Part shown: piece by piece, positions 14,269 to 23,411 of the stretch | Layout: each line of letters starts with the position of its first letter | Position numbering within the stretch: the stretch's first letter is position 1 | DNA from: Enterobacter sp. 638 | GTDB taxonomy: Bacteria; Pseudomonadota; Gammaproteobacteria; Enterobacterales; Enterobacteriaceae | Direction of reading: 5' to 3' | Length of the DNA: 64,000 bases | NCBI RefSeq assembly: GCF_000016325.1 | Contig: NC_009425.1 | Coordinates: 93,750-157,749 of the forward strand | The notes under the pieces: generated by a model | What the model was told of the DNA's origin: nothing | What the model saw: the letters and a program-made list of their open reading frames with translations, nothing else | Databases searched by the model: none | Made by a program: the position numbers and the translations under genes

Positions 14269-14910
14269 TCACTGCGGGCTCTCCTTTTCCCACGGCAGCG
14301 CCTCTTTTTCACACTGGTTTATTTTCTCTTTTAAGAAAACCTCAAACTCCATACACAGCAATTTCAGCGCCTGACCATCCTCGTTCTGGTCCAGTATCCG
14401 TTCAGTGAAATAACCCAGCGTATTCATCAACCTTGTCAGCATTTCGTCATTCAGGCTGCGCTTATGCACTCTGGCCATTGTGCGTATCTCTTCAGCCAGA
14501 TTATCCGGAATACGCATACTGTAGCCGGTCGTTTTACCCGGAATTAATACACGCTCTCCTTCCCGCCACATCCACAACTGCTCTGCATGGTCATCATTCT
14601 GAATATCTTCACCACCTGAACGTTCACCCCTGTCAAGCAGCTGACCCAGCCATGTCTCGAATTTAACGGCCAGTGAAATCAGCCGTTCCCCCTCCGCCGT
14701 TTTAATGACTGCACGCTCTGGCTGATAATTAAGAGATAAAAGAAGTCGCGCAATAATTTCATCGTTCACACTCCTTTTCCCCACTCTGGCGCATATTCTC
14801 AACTCCATAAGCAGATTATCCGGCGCACGAAGACGCCACTCTACCGCCTCTCCGGGACGGAACTTACGCGGCCGCCCCCGACCTTCCCACATTTTCTCTT
14901 TTACTTTCAT
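14269..14910 (-). CDS. TraY-like double ribbon-helix-helix protein
   Basis: Start taken at ATG 14910 (MKVKEKMWEGRGRPRK), giving 213 residues. It contains two tandem Arc-type RHH units: EWRLRAPDN..KRSVNDEIIARLL (~22-60) and YSMRIPDN..KRSLNDEMLTRLM (~128-165). F TraY is likewise a fused RHH dimer that binds oriT and activates the tra promoter. This one is much longer and is transcribed on the opposite strand to the tra operon, between traM and traA where F has traJ and traY. It probably binds oriT and/or the traA promoter. Confidence 0.7.
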   Translation of the reverse strand: MKVKEKMWEGRGRPRKFRPGEAVEWRLRAPDNLLMELRICARVGKRSVNDEIIARLLLSLNYQPERAVIKTAEGERLISLAVKFETWLGQLLDRGERSGGEDIQNDDHAEQLWMWREGERVLIPGKTTGYSMRIPDNLAEEIRTMARVHKRSLNDEMLTRLMNTLGYFTERILDQNEDGQALKLLCMEFEVFLKEKINQCEKEALPWEKESPQ

Positions 14911-15001
14911 TGGTATAGATCCCACAAACAATAGGGTTACTTTCTGGCTGACCAAGCCTACGCACATTTATATTCAGATAATTCCTAATCATTTATAAAA
15001 G

Positions 15002-15017
15002 TGTGACATGCGTCACA
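15002..15017 (+). promoter_or_regulatory. Perfect CRP-type site upstream of traA
   Basis: TGTGA-CATGCG-TCACA matches the CRP consensus half-sites exactly. It lies 90 nt upstream of traA and 91 nt upstream of the divergent TraY-like start, so cAMP-CRP could control either. A 12-T tract follows at 15019-15030. Confidence 0.7.
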
Positions 15018-15106
15018 GTTTTTTTTTTTTAGGGTCATGGGACAATATCGCGTGCGTAAACAACCACTTATGCACACACATTTTGTTTACATCCGGAGAA
15101 ACAAGC

Positions 15107-15460
15107 ATGTCTATCAAAGATAATGCCCTCAATGTCGTGAAGGGATGGGCGGTAGCGTCCTTATTCCGCACTGCTCTTGAAAATCGTCAGATGAAAAAGT
15201 TCCTGAAAAATGGGGGGCTGATTTTAATTTCACTTATGGTCGCTCATCCGGTTCTTGCAGCAGGAACGGATTTACTCGCACCGCAACAAGCAACCGTCAA
15301 CAGTACGTTCGGCTCGGGCTCGTCTTTAATTAAATGGTTCTATATCGCGGAAATTGTGATGGGCCTGTTTATTTATATTAAAGCGCGCTCGCCACTCGTC
15401 TTTGTCGGTATCGTGGGCTGTATTATCTTCACCCGCGTCGCTTTCTCTATTGCGAGCTGA
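15107..15460 (+). CDS. traA: TraA propilin
   Basis: 117 residues from ATG 15107 (RBS CCGGAGAAA). A long leader with a hydrophobic segment ends at VLAAGT, so cleavage should give a ~67-residue pilin (AGTDLLAPQQATVNSTFGSG...). The pilin has two hydrophobic segments (IKWFYIAEIVMGLFIYIKA and LVFVGIVGCIIFTRVAFSIAS) around a basic loop, the F-pilin pattern. It forms the conjugative pilus. Its stop overlaps the traL start. Confidence 0.88.
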   Translation: MSIKDNALNVVKGWAVASLFRTALENRQMKKFLKNGGLILISLMVAHPVLAAGTDLLAPQQATVNSTFGSGSSLIKWFYIAEIVMGLFIYIKARSPLVFVGIVGCIIFTRVAFSIAS

Positions 15461-15765
15461 TGATGAGCGGGGAAGAGGATAAATACTACTTCCCGGAAAC
15501 GCTCAATCAGCAGGAACGCTATTTCGGTTTGCCCTTAGACGAAATCATTATTGTTGCGCCTCTGATTATCCTGGGCGTGCTCAATAATATGTCTACCGAA
15601 CTTTCCATAATAGCGGGCCTGCTCTGGGCATCAGTCAGGTATCTGAAAAAAGGACAAGGCTCTTTCTGGTTACTGAATTTCTGTTACTGGCATCTGCCTT
15701 CTCTTTTATTCAAGGTCACCTTCCGAAAAATACCTGATTCCAGCTTCCGGCACTGGAGGGCGTAA
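15460..15765 (+). CDS. traL: TraL pilus assembly protein
   Basis: 101 residues, a small inner-membrane protein with an N-terminal YYFPETLNQQERYFGLPLDE motif and a central hydrophobic pair typical of TraL (VirB3-like). It is part of the F-type IV secretion core. ATG 15460 overlaps the traA stop; a second ATG at 15463 is equally possible. Confidence 0.88.
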   Translation: MMSGEEDKYYFPETLNQQERYFGLPLDEIIIVAPLIILGVLNNMSTELSIIAGLLWASVRYLKKGQGSFWLLNFCYWHLPSLLFKVTFRKIPDSSFRHWRA

Positions 15766-15770
15766 TTCCC

Positions 15771-16352
15771 ATGGAACTCAAAATTAAAGGCGAGCGCGAT
15801 AAACAACTCAGTTATGCGTTTATTGGCCTCGTTTCATTACTGGTTCTGAGTGGCACGGGAAATGTACTGACCGGCTCTCTGGCGTGGTATTTCGCGACCA
15901 CCCAGAAAACCGTCACCACGCCCATGACCTATAACCAGCCATTCACCTCTGACGCTGTCAGCGCAGATGCATCCGGCATGACCATGTTCGCCTCTTCCTT
16001 TATTTACTGGCGGCTGAATGTGAGTCCGGAGAACATCGATAACAACCAGAAAATGCTGCTCGGGTTTGTCCCGTCAACTGAACGGGACCTGCTCCGTAAA
16101 GCGCTGGATGTTGAAGCTGAACGCATCAAGAAAGGCGGCATCACTACCCGGTTCGACACGAAGGATATCCGGGTGATGACCGACGGCTCCGTGGAGTTCA
16201 GCGGTACGCTGAAATCCGCCACCACCAACGGTGCCATCACCACCCCCCTGAAGGACCAGGACAAAACCTACCGCCTGAACATCAGCTACCAGAACGGACT
16301 GGTGAATCTCCACTCCTTTGAAGAGCTTCAGCCGGTCACCACCACCAACTGA
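15771..16352 (+). CDS. traE: TraE pilus assembly protein
   Basis: 193 residues with one N-terminal transmembrane segment (FIGLVSLLVLSGTGNVLTGSLAWYF) and a periplasmic domain, the VirB5/VirB8-like TraE architecture. Length equals F TraE (~188). It lies 5 nt after traL. Confidence 0.9.
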   Translation: MELKIKGERDKQLSYAFIGLVSLLVLSGTGNVLTGSLAWYFATTQKTVTTPMTYNQPFTSDAVSADASGMTMFASSFIYWRLNVSPENIDNNQKMLLGFVPSTERDLLRKALDVEAERIKKGGITTRFDTKDIRVMTDGSVEFSGTLKSATTNGAITTPLKDQDKTYRLNISYQNGLVNLHSFEELQPVTTTN

Positions 16353-16363
16353 CAGGACTGCCC

Positions 16364-17104
16364 ATGAAACTTCGCATTTCACCGGCAGCTGCTGCTGTGT
16401 TACTGGCATCGGGAATCTTTACCAGCGGCCTTCGGGCCGCTACCGCACCCGCCGCCATCCCCTTTGAGAACGACGCCGCCTTTAATGTCACGCTCAGTAA
16501 CACCAACCCGACGAAGGTTGTTGTGGACGGGGAATTAATTACCAGCATCAGCGGGCCAACCGGTGCCTACGACCAGAGCACTACCGACGATGGCGCACTC
16601 ATTCTGTCGCCGCTTGTCGGCCAGAACTTCACGCTGTTTATCCAGACTGACCACGGCTCCTCTCTGAGCCTGAACGTCAGACCCCAGGCCGGAAACGGCA
16701 AAACCCTGCGCTTTACTCCCATGTCACCACCGCTGCGCAAAAACGATGACGCTAAGGCATGGGAAGAAGGGCAGACCTATGAGAAAACCCTGGTCGCACT
16801 GTCGCGTGCCGTGGTGAACGGTCAGGTGCCGGACGACTATGTGGAGTATCCCGTCAGCCGTATGACGGCGTACACGCCATCCACGCCCGTTCGTCTCACG
16901 CCGGAACGCCAGTTTGTCGGCAACCACCTGCGCATCGTGCGCTTTCGCATGAACAACCCTGGCAGCATTACCCAGAGCCTGCGCGAGCGCGACTTCTGGC
17001 TGAAGGGGGTTCGCGCCGTCATGCTCTCCCAAAACCAGCTGTATGCCGGGGGCGAAGGGTATGCCTGGGTCGTGTTTTCGGATGACGGAGTACCGCGCTC
17101 ATGA
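16364..17104 (+). CDS. traK: TraK secretin-like core protein
   Basis: 246 residues with a Sec signal peptide (ISPAAAAVLLASGIFTSGLRAA). TraK is the VirB9-like outer part of the core complex and is tethered by TraV and TraB. Beta-rich sequence and the C-terminal VRAVMLSQNQLYAGGEGYAWVVF fit. It overlaps traB by 4 nt (ATGA). Confidence 0.9.
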   Translation: MKLRISPAAAAVLLASGIFTSGLRAATAPAAIPFENDAAFNVTLSNTNPTKVVVDGELITSISGPTGAYDQSTTDDGALILSPLVGQNFTLFIQTDHGSSLSLNVRPQAGNGKTLRFTPMSPPLRKNDDAKAWEEGQTYEKTLVALSRAVVNGQVPDDYVEYPVSRMTAYTPSTPVRLTPERQFVGNHLRIVRFRMNNPGSITQSLRERDFWLKGVRAVMLSQNQLYAGGEGYAWVVFSDDGVPRS

Positions 17105-18501
17105 GTCTGAACGAAAATCTTAAAACCCGCCGCACCCAGTTGGCTGTTCTGGCCACCGTGATTGCCGTCGGTGCCGCCACCGCCGGCGGCGTGATGTGGT
17201 ACGGGAATCATCAGGAACAGCAAAAGCACCCTGCGCCTGTTGCCGCACCCAATATGACCGGCGTGGTCACCGCCTCCTTTAATGAGCAGGTGAACGACGC
17301 GGCACTGGCACAGCAGCAGGCCAAAACCTCTGCGCTTGAGCAGCAGTACGCCACGCTTGCTCAGCTGGTCGCCCAGAACAAGCTCACCACAGAACAGAAA
17401 CTGGCCGAGAAGGACGCTGAAATTCAGCGCCTGACCGACCAGGTCCAGAAAGCCCCCGGCAGCAACACGACCACGGGCCAGCAGTCACCACCTGCTGGCC
17501 AGAACGGAACACCACTCCCGGGTCCCGTTGCTGCCGGTCAGGCCCGACCGCCGGAATACTCCGTCACCCCCAACGCACCGGCCGCCACTGGTGTCAACAT
17601 GGGGCAGGGCGCAGGGTTCTATCCGGGCGGCTCAGGCCAGCGATTAACCGGTGGACTCTCCACCACGAAGTTCAGTTATGACAGCCTAAAAAAGAAGCCC
17701 ACTAAGCTGCCGTGGATACCGTCCGGCTCTTTCTCTGACGCCGTCATGATTGAAGGGGCTGATGCCAATGCCAGCGTCACCGGTCAGCAAAACACCAGTC
17801 CCGTAACGCTTCGCCTGCAGGGCAATATTCAGATGCCCAACAACAAGGAATACAGCGCCGACGGATGTTTCATCGTAGGGGAAATCTGGGGTGACATTTC
17901 CAGTGAGCGCGGCACCGTGCGCACCCAGTCCATCAGCTGCGTGCTGAAGAACGGCAAACACGTCGATATGGAGTTTCAGGGGCACGTCAGCTACCAGGGC
18001 AAAAACGGGATTCGCGGCAAGCCTGTCATGCGTAACGGCATGATTGTCGGCTACGCCGGCGCGGCCGGTATGCTGTCTGGTTTTGGTGAGGGCATCAAGT
18101 CCGCCGCCACACCGTCCGTGGGTCTCGGTGCAACAGCCGATGTTGGCGCAGGTGACGTATTCAAACAGGGCTTCGGGGGCGGTGCCAATAAAGCGGCTGA
18201 CACGCTGAGCCAGTACTGGATCAAGCGCGCCGAGCAGTATCACCCGGTGATTGATATCGGGGCCGGCAACCAGGTCACGGTGGTATTCCAGAAGGGCTTC
18301 CGCCTTGAAACACTGGAAGATGCTGAGGACGCGAAGGCGAAAGAGGAGTTGCAGAAAGCCGGCAATGCCGCGCAGAACGCTGTCTCGCCACAACCTGCCA
18401 GTCAGTCGACCACCTCCGGCACGGCGTCAGTCGGCAATATCAATCCCGATGATGTGCTTCGTCAGGCCAGCCAGCTGCGCCTCGGTGACACTATCAACTG
18501 A
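17101..18501 (+). CDS. traB: TraB core-complex protein (VirB10-like)
   Basis: 466 residues: a cytoplasmic start, one membrane anchor (LAVLATVIAVGAATAGGVMWYG), a coiled coil (~55-120), a Pro-rich linker, then a VirB10 beta-barrel domain (ADGCFIVGEIWGDISSERGTVRTQSISC, VMRNGMIVGYAGAAGMLSGFGEGI). It spans both membranes and links TraK/TraV to the inner membrane. Confidence 0.92.
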   Translation: MSLNENLKTRRTQLAVLATVIAVGAATAGGVMWYGNHQEQQKHPAPVAAPNMTGVVTASFNEQVNDAALAQQQAKTSALEQQYATLAQLVAQNKLTTEQKLAEKDAEIQRLTDQVQKAPGSNTTTGQQSPPAGQNGTPLPGPVAAGQARPPEYSVTPNAPAATGVNMGQGAGFYPGGSGQRLTGGLSTTKFSYDSLKKKPTKLPWIPSGSFSDAVMIEGADANASVTGQQNTSPVTLRLQGNIQMPNNKEYSADGCFIVGEIWGDISSERGTVRTQSISCVLKNGKHVDMEFQGHVSYQGKNGIRGKPVMRNGMIVGYAGAAGMLSGFGEGIKSAATPSVGLGATADVGAGDVFKQGFGGGANKAADTLSQYWIKRAEQYHPVIDIGAGNQVTVVFQKGFRLETLEDAEDAKAKEELQKAGNAAQNAVSPQPASQSTTSGTASVGNINPDDVLRQASQLRLGDTIN

Positions 18502-18514
18502 TGATGAGGTAAAT

Positions 18515-18784
18515 ATGAACGCACGAAAAATACTGCATTGGGCAGCCACTGGCTGGACCCCGATGCTGATATTCATCGCTTCAATAGTTGTTTTATACGC
18601 CACACTGCACTCCCATTTTATGTGCGTGCAGCTGACTGGATTATTGCTCTGCGGCTTAAGTGGACTTCTGTTATGTGAATCAATGACGGGCGGGAGTCTG
18701 TGGCGGATGTTGAATCAGCAACCTTCAGATAATGAAGGAAAGACATCGATTACAGGTCATGCAGATAAAGATGATCAGGGGTAA
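18515..18784 (+). CDS. Small membrane protein in the traP position
   Basis: 89 residues from ATG 18515 (RBS GATGAGGTAAAT). Two hydrophobic segments (MLIFIASIVVLYATL and LLLCGLSGLLLC) and a polar C-terminus. F has traP here, but no sequence similarity is visible; it is probably a lineage-specific inner-membrane protein. Confidence 0.6.
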   Translation: MNARKILHWAATGWTPMLIFIASIVVLYATLHSHFMCVQLTGLLLCGLSGLLLCESMTGGSLWRMLNQQPSDNEGKTSITGHADKDDQG

Positions 18785-18789
18785 TCAAC

Positions 18790-19152
18790 ATGTTTTCTGA
18801 CTTGCGCCACCTCGCTATTCCATCGCTGATTTTTGCCATTGAGCTTACGGTGTGGGCCGTTCTGATTCGAAACGGTTACGGTGAATATGGCTGGAAATAC
18901 TGGCGAGCAGGCCTCCTTGCGAGTCTGGTCATCCTCCTTCACACCAACATGATTTTCTATGGCTCAAAAGAGCGAATCTGGCATGCAGCAGGTGTTCTCG
19001 CACCCTGGGTCATCCTGGTTCCGGCATTCATCGTGTTCTGCTTTATTCAAACGAATCAGGACTTACTGACGCTGGACTGGTTTTTCACCGGCGTCTTTGC
19101 CAGTGGCGTATTCCAGTGGCTCTTTAATGTCCTGGTGAGAAACTTCAGGTAA
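18790..19152 (+). CDS. Hypothetical four-helix membrane protein
   Basis: 120 residues with about four transmembrane helices (SLIFAIELTVWAVL, AGLLASLVILLH, APWVILVPAFIVFCF, FTGVFASGVFQWLFNVLV). It lies 5 nt after the previous gene in the position of F trbD/trbG. Family not recognised. Confidence 0.6.
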   Translation: MFSDLRHLAIPSLIFAIELTVWAVLIRNGYGEYGWKYWRAGLLASLVILLHTNMIFYGSKERIWHAAGVLAPWVILVPAFIVFCFIQTNQDLLTLDWFFTGVFASGVFQWLFNVLVRNFR

Positions 19153-19211
19153 TCAGAACACGGCATCACCTCTTCCACGACTATCCCTTTAACACCAACC
19201 GGAGTTATCCC

Positions 19212-19769
19212 ATGAAAAAACTACTGGGCGCTGCACTGCTGTGCAGCGCACTGACTGGCTGTGCCGGTCTCAATTCTGATTTCGACTGCAACAAGACCGC
19301 GACCGACCAGTGCCTGACCACAGGTGAGGCCAACAAGCTGGCCGCGCAGGGTAAAAATCTCGACTCCCTCGCCGCCGATAAAGCCGCAAAAAAGCCTGCG
19401 GGTGAAACCCTGCCGGCACTGCGTAACACAGCGCCGGTCGTGAATCCCGGTCGTCCTGTCTCCGTCGCAGCAACCGGAACCGCCATCGCGAAACCCATTG
19501 CGCCACGACCACTGGCCACCGCGCCATCTGGTTCGACCGGCTCTCTGGTGACGCCGCTGACGACCGCCGGTCATGTTACCCCGGTGACACCAGTGAATAC
19601 GGCGGGACGGGTGCCGGTTCAGCGCATTCCGGATGCGACCCAGCGTCTGTGGATTGCCCCCTGGGTCGACACCGATGACAACTTTCATCAGCCCGCCGTG
19701 GTGGAGTTCGTGAAGAACAAATCCCACTGGGATGAGAGTTATCGTGTGATCGGGGAGGGTGGCGAATGA
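19212..19769 (+). CDS. traV: TraV outer-membrane lipoprotein
   Basis: 185 residues with a lipoprotein signal (LTGC, Cys17). Further Cys residues (for example FDCNKTATDQC) suit disulfide-linked multimers. It has a Pro/Thr/Ala-rich middle and a conserved-looking end (RLWIAPWVDTDDNFHQPAVVEFV). TraV anchors the TraK/TraB core in the outer membrane. RBS CGGAG; overlaps traC by 4 nt. Confidence 0.9.
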   Translation: MKKLLGAALLCSALTGCAGLNSDFDCNKTATDQCLTTGEANKLAAQGKNLDSLAADKAAKKPAGETLPALRNTAPVVNPGRPVSVAATGTAIAKPIAPRPLATAPSGSTGSLVTPLTTAGHVTPVTPVNTAGRVPVQRIPDATQRLWIAPWVDTDDNFHQPAVVEFVKNKSHWDESYRVIGEGGE

Positions 19770-22366
19770 GTGTTCTCGACAACCTGATGTCGCTGGTCAA
19801 CAGCCGGAAGCGTGAGGACGGCGCTGCAACGGCCCGCGCCAATCTGGAACAGACCTGGGGCTATCCCTCCCTGGTCGCGGCCCTGCCGTATCGCTATTAC
19901 GACGATGTAAATGAACTGTTCATCAATGAGGGGAGTGCCGGTTTTATTCTGGAAGCTGCGCCACTGCCGGGCGCGAACGAGCAAGTGATTGCCGCCCTTG
20001 ATGACATGCTGCGCAAAAAGCTGCCGCGCAAAACGCCGGTGAGCGTCCTTCTGCTTGCCAGCAAGTGTGTCGGGGAGCGTATTGCCCGCGGTGTCAGTAG
20101 CGATATGTGGAAAGGCGATATGTCCGAGTACCTGAACAAAATCACCAAAGCCTTCTGGCAGCGCTCGGCGCTGAAGGGCCTGGCTAACGAACGGGAATAC
20201 CCGCTGTACCTGCGTAATTACCGGATTTTCATTGTCTACGGCAAACCCGCAAAACGCTTCTCCCAGCAGGTGATGGACGATCTGGTGCAGGTCCGCAACA
20301 CCATTCGTGTTTCTCTGGGGGCAGCGCGTATTGAGACGATCAACACCCACGTCAACTCATTCCTCTCGGTCATGCGCGAGATGATGAACTACCGCCAGGA
20401 GCAGGTGATGACCTCCAGCGGGGACTACAACGAAGATGAAAAACTCAACCGTCAGATTGTTGAGCCGGGGATCGATGTCCGCGTGAAACCGTCCTATATC
20501 CGCGTCGAACTCCCTGACAGGATTGAGGAAAACGGGACGCGTCTGCCGGCATCAGCCTGTCGCGTGGTGAACATGCAGCTCGCCAAAAGCCCCAAACGGT
20601 TTGCGCTGTGGCAGGGTGCGGATAACCTGCAGAACCTGCGCTTCCCGGACCTCGGCATCCCGTGCCCGTTTATGCTCAGCTGGACCACCGAACTGGAAGA
20701 GCAGACCGCCACGCAAAACGAGGCGCTGCGTAAGGACATGGACCTGTCGAAAAAAGCCAACTCGGCCTATGGCCAGCTCTTTCCGAGCACGAAACGGCAG
20801 GCCGAGGAGTGGCGGCGCAACCGTGAGCAGTTGTCCAATAATGAGATCGCGTTTTGCCGCACCTATCTCAACCTGACCCTGTTCACACCGGATAACAACA
20901 CGGATGCGCAGGCCTGCGAGCTGGCTGCCGTGAACGTGTTCCGTAAGAACGATCTGGAGATGGTCACCGTTCAGTATCAGCAGATGCGTAACTGGCTGGG
21001 CTGCTTCCCCTTCATGATGCAGGAAGGGATGTGGGAAGATCTGAAGATGACCGGTGCCACGCTGCGCTGCAAATCCTGGAACGCGGTGAACCTAATGCCG
21101 GTCGTTGCCGAACGCCAGCTGTCGCATGTGGGGATGCCGCTGCCGACCTACCGCAACCAGGTGGCCTTTTTCGACATGTTCGGGGAAGAGAACGGCAGCA
21201 CCAACTTCAATATTGCCGTGACGGGAACGTCAGGCGCAGGGAAAACATTCCTGATACAGGGCATTCTCCGCGATGTACTTAACGCCGGCGGTTTCGCCTG
21301 GGTTATTGATATGGGGGATGGATATAAGAATTACTGTCATCAGGCAGGTGGCGTCTACCTCGACGGTGCGAAGCTGCGCTTTAACCCGTTTGCCAACGTG
21401 AAAGATATTAACCAGTCCGCCGAAGGGATTGTACGTCTGCTGACCGTGCTGGCCAGTCCCACGGAGCCTCTCGACGGGGTCTGTGAGGCGATCCTGCAAA
21501 AAGCGGTGATGACAGCCTGGGAGAAAAAACAGCACGGTGCGCGCATCGATGATGTTCATAACTACCTGACCGACCCGGCGGTGAACGAGGCCTTTGCCGA
21601 CAAGCCAACCATTATTTCCCGCCTTGCGGAACTGGCCATGCTGCTGGATACGTACTGCACATGGGGGCCGGACGGCGAATACTTCAACGCGGACAGCCCG
21701 ACGCTCGACGGCGAAACCCGCTTTGCGGTGCTCGAGCTGCTGAGCCTCGAGGATAAGCCGAAGCTGCTCTCGTCCATTCTGTTTTCGCTCATCCTGGCGA
21801 TTCAGGAAAAAATGTACCACAGCCCGCGCGACCTCAAGAAAGTCTGCATCATCGACGAAGCCTGGCGACTGCTGGGCGGCTCCAACCCGCATGCGGCACG
21901 CTTTATCGAGACAGGGTACCGTACCGTGCGTCGTCACCGTGGGGCGTTTATTACCATCACCCAGGGCATCAAGGACTTCAGCGCCAGTAAGGAAGCCGAA
22001 GCGGCCTGGAACAACAGCTCGACCAAAATCACGTTGCTGCAGGACACACGGGCCTTTAAACAGTACCTCGCAGATAACCCGGACCAGTTCTCCGACATGG
22101 AAAAAGAAGTCATCCGGGGCTTCCAGCCCGCGCTTCTGACCGGCTACAGCTCGCTCCTGGTCAGTGCCGGCGAATTCAGCTCGTTCCACCGCCTGTTTGT
22201 CGATCCCATCACGCGCGCCATGTTCAGCTCGCGCGGTGAGGACTTTGCGTTTATGCAGGATGCGCAGCGGGCCGGTTCCACGGCTGAAGAAGCGGCTTAT
22301 TTGCTGGCCCAGAAGAAGTTTGGTCCGGAACTCCAGGAACTTGAAGAATGGATAAAAGCCGCATGA
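19766..22366 (+). CDS. traC: TraC ATPase (VirB4-like)
   Basis: 866 residues. Walker A GTSGAGKTF at ~487-495 and Walker B VCIIDEAWRLL at ~693, plus the C-terminal RRHRGAFITITQGIKDF and a helical finish. It is a cytoplasmic ATPase at the inner membrane that drives pilus assembly. Length equals F TraC (875). It overlaps trbI at ATGA. Confidence 0.95.
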   Translation: MSVLDNLMSLVNSRKREDGAATARANLEQTWGYPSLVAALPYRYYDDVNELFINEGSAGFILEAAPLPGANEQVIAALDDMLRKKLPRKTPVSVLLLASKCVGERIARGVSSDMWKGDMSEYLNKITKAFWQRSALKGLANEREYPLYLRNYRIFIVYGKPAKRFSQQVMDDLVQVRNTIRVSLGAARIETINTHVNSFLSVMREMMNYRQEQVMTSSGDYNEDEKLNRQIVEPGIDVRVKPSYIRVELPDRIEENGTRLPASACRVVNMQLAKSPKRFALWQGADNLQNLRFPDLGIPCPFMLSWTTELEEQTATQNEALRKDMDLSKKANSAYGQLFPSTKRQAEEWRRNREQLSNNEIAFCRTYLNLTLFTPDNNTDAQACELAAVNVFRKNDLEMVTVQYQQMRNWLGCFPFMMQEGMWEDLKMTGATLRCKSWNAVNLMPVVAERQLSHVGMPLPTYRNQVAFFDMFGEENGSTNFNIAVTGTSGAGKTFLIQGILRDVLNAGGFAWVIDMGDGYKNYCHQAGGVYLDGAKLRFNPFANVKDINQSAEGIVRLLTVLASPTEPLDGVCEAILQKAVMTAWEKKQHGARIDDVHNYLTDPAVNEAFADKPTIISRLAELAMLLDTYCTWGPDGEYFNADSPTLDGETRFAVLELLSLEDKPKLLSSILFSLILAIQEKMYHSPRDLKKVCIIDEAWRLLGGSNPHAARFIETGYRTVRRHRGAFITITQGIKDFSASKEAEAAWNNSSTKITLLQDTRAFKQYLADNPDQFSDMEKEVIRGFQPALLTGYSSLLVSAGEFSSFHRLFVDPITRAMFSSRGEDFAFMQDAQRAGSTAEEAAYLLAQKKFGPELQELEEWIKAA

Positions 22367-22779
22367 GTGAGAACAACGAAAAGCCGTATGACGCTGAGAG
22401 CGTCCGGGACGGCGTGACGATCGCTACCTTCTTTGCCTCCCGCTGGGTGAAAGGCCTGCTACTGGGCGGGGCGGGTTTGCTGGCGATGACGGGCGTGGCG
22501 TATGTGACAGCGAAAGCCGTGACGCCGGACGTGGTGGTGTTCGACATGAAGGGCACGGTAGACCTCTTTATGCAGCAGTCAGCCCAGTTGAACCTTGATG
22601 AGGGGAAAGCGAAAGTGCTGACATCCCGCTTCAATACCGCGCTGAGCGACAGTCTGAATGCGTGGCAGACCTCGCATAACGCCATCATCCTGGTCAAACC
22701 GGCGGTCATGAGTCCTCAGCCGGATATCACGGCTGACATTCGCAGCGATATCTCACGGCGTATTCAGGAGGGCCAGTGA
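22363..22779 (+). CDS. trbI: TrbI pilus-retraction-related protein
   Basis: Start chosen at ATG 22363, which overlaps the traC stop; an in-frame start at 22348 is less likely. 138 residues with one membrane segment (GLLLGGAGLLAMTGVAYVTAK) and a periplasmic helical C-terminus. F TrbI (128 residues) has the same layout and position and influences pilus length. Confidence 0.85.
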   Translation: MSENNEKPYDAESVRDGVTIATFFASRWVKGLLLGGAGLLAMTGVAYVTAKAVTPDVVVFDMKGTVDLFMQQSAQLNLDEGKAKVLTSRFNTALSDSLNAWQTSHNAIILVKPAVMSPQPDITADIRSDISRRIQEGQ

Positions 22780-23411
22780 AAAAACGACTGATGCGCTGCG
22801 CCCTCACGCTGCTGATCCTCTCAGCCAGTGCGGGGGCGAAAGACCTCGGCACCTGGGGCAATGTCTTTGAGCCGGCCGAGCAGGACATGCTGGTCTTTAT
22901 TCAGGACAGGCTGAAGGGGATGGAGCAGTCCGGGGAGCTGGAGCGGCTCAAAAACGAAGCGACTGAGCGGGTGAAAAAGCATGCCGTCCGACCGAAGCCG
23001 GTTGACGGTCTGACCCGCGCCCTGAAATACCGTGCCTTCACCTTTGACCCGACCTTTACCGTGCAGGAAACCATCACCGATATGCAGGGCAATATCATTG
23101 CCCGCAAGGGGGATCAGGTTAATCCGCTCGATAAGGTCCCGTTCAGCCAGGTGCTGTATTTCATCGACGGGGACGACAAAGAGCAGATTGCCTGGGCGAA
23201 ACAGCAGATTGCCGGTCAGACGAATATCAAGGTCATCCTGGTCAACGGGAATATCAAGGAGACCAGTGACGCGCTCGATGAGCGCATTTTCTTCGATCAG
23301 TCTGGTGTCCTGACCCGCAAGTTTGGTTTCGAGCACATCCCGGTGCGTATTTCGCGCGACGGTCGTGCGCTGAAGGTGGAAGAAATACCGGTCAGGGAGG
23401 GGAAAAGATGA
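22776..23411 (+). CDS. traW: TraW periplasmic assembly protein
   Basis: 211 residues, as in F. Signal peptide ALTLLILSASAGAKDLG, then the family start LGTWGNVFEPAEQDML, and segments TFDPTFTVQETITDMQGNIIARKGDQVNPL and GVLTRKFGFEHIPVRISRDG. TraW works with TrbC in pilus assembly. It overlaps neighbours on both sides. Confidence 0.93.
   Translation: MKKRLMRCALTLLILSASAGAKDLGTWGNVFEPAEQDMLVFIQDRLKGMEQSGELERLKNEATERVKKHAVRPKPVDGLTRALKYRAFTFDPTFTVQETITDMQGNIIARKGDQVNPLDKVPFSQVLYFIDGDDKEQIAWAKQQIAGQTNIKVILVNGNIKETSDALDERIFFDQSGVLTRKFGFEHIPVRISRDGRALKVEEIPVREGKR

Noticed and set aside
21230..22189. 319-codon minus-strand frame inside traC
   Set aside because: Antisense shadow of the TraC ATPase domain; no RBS or family match.
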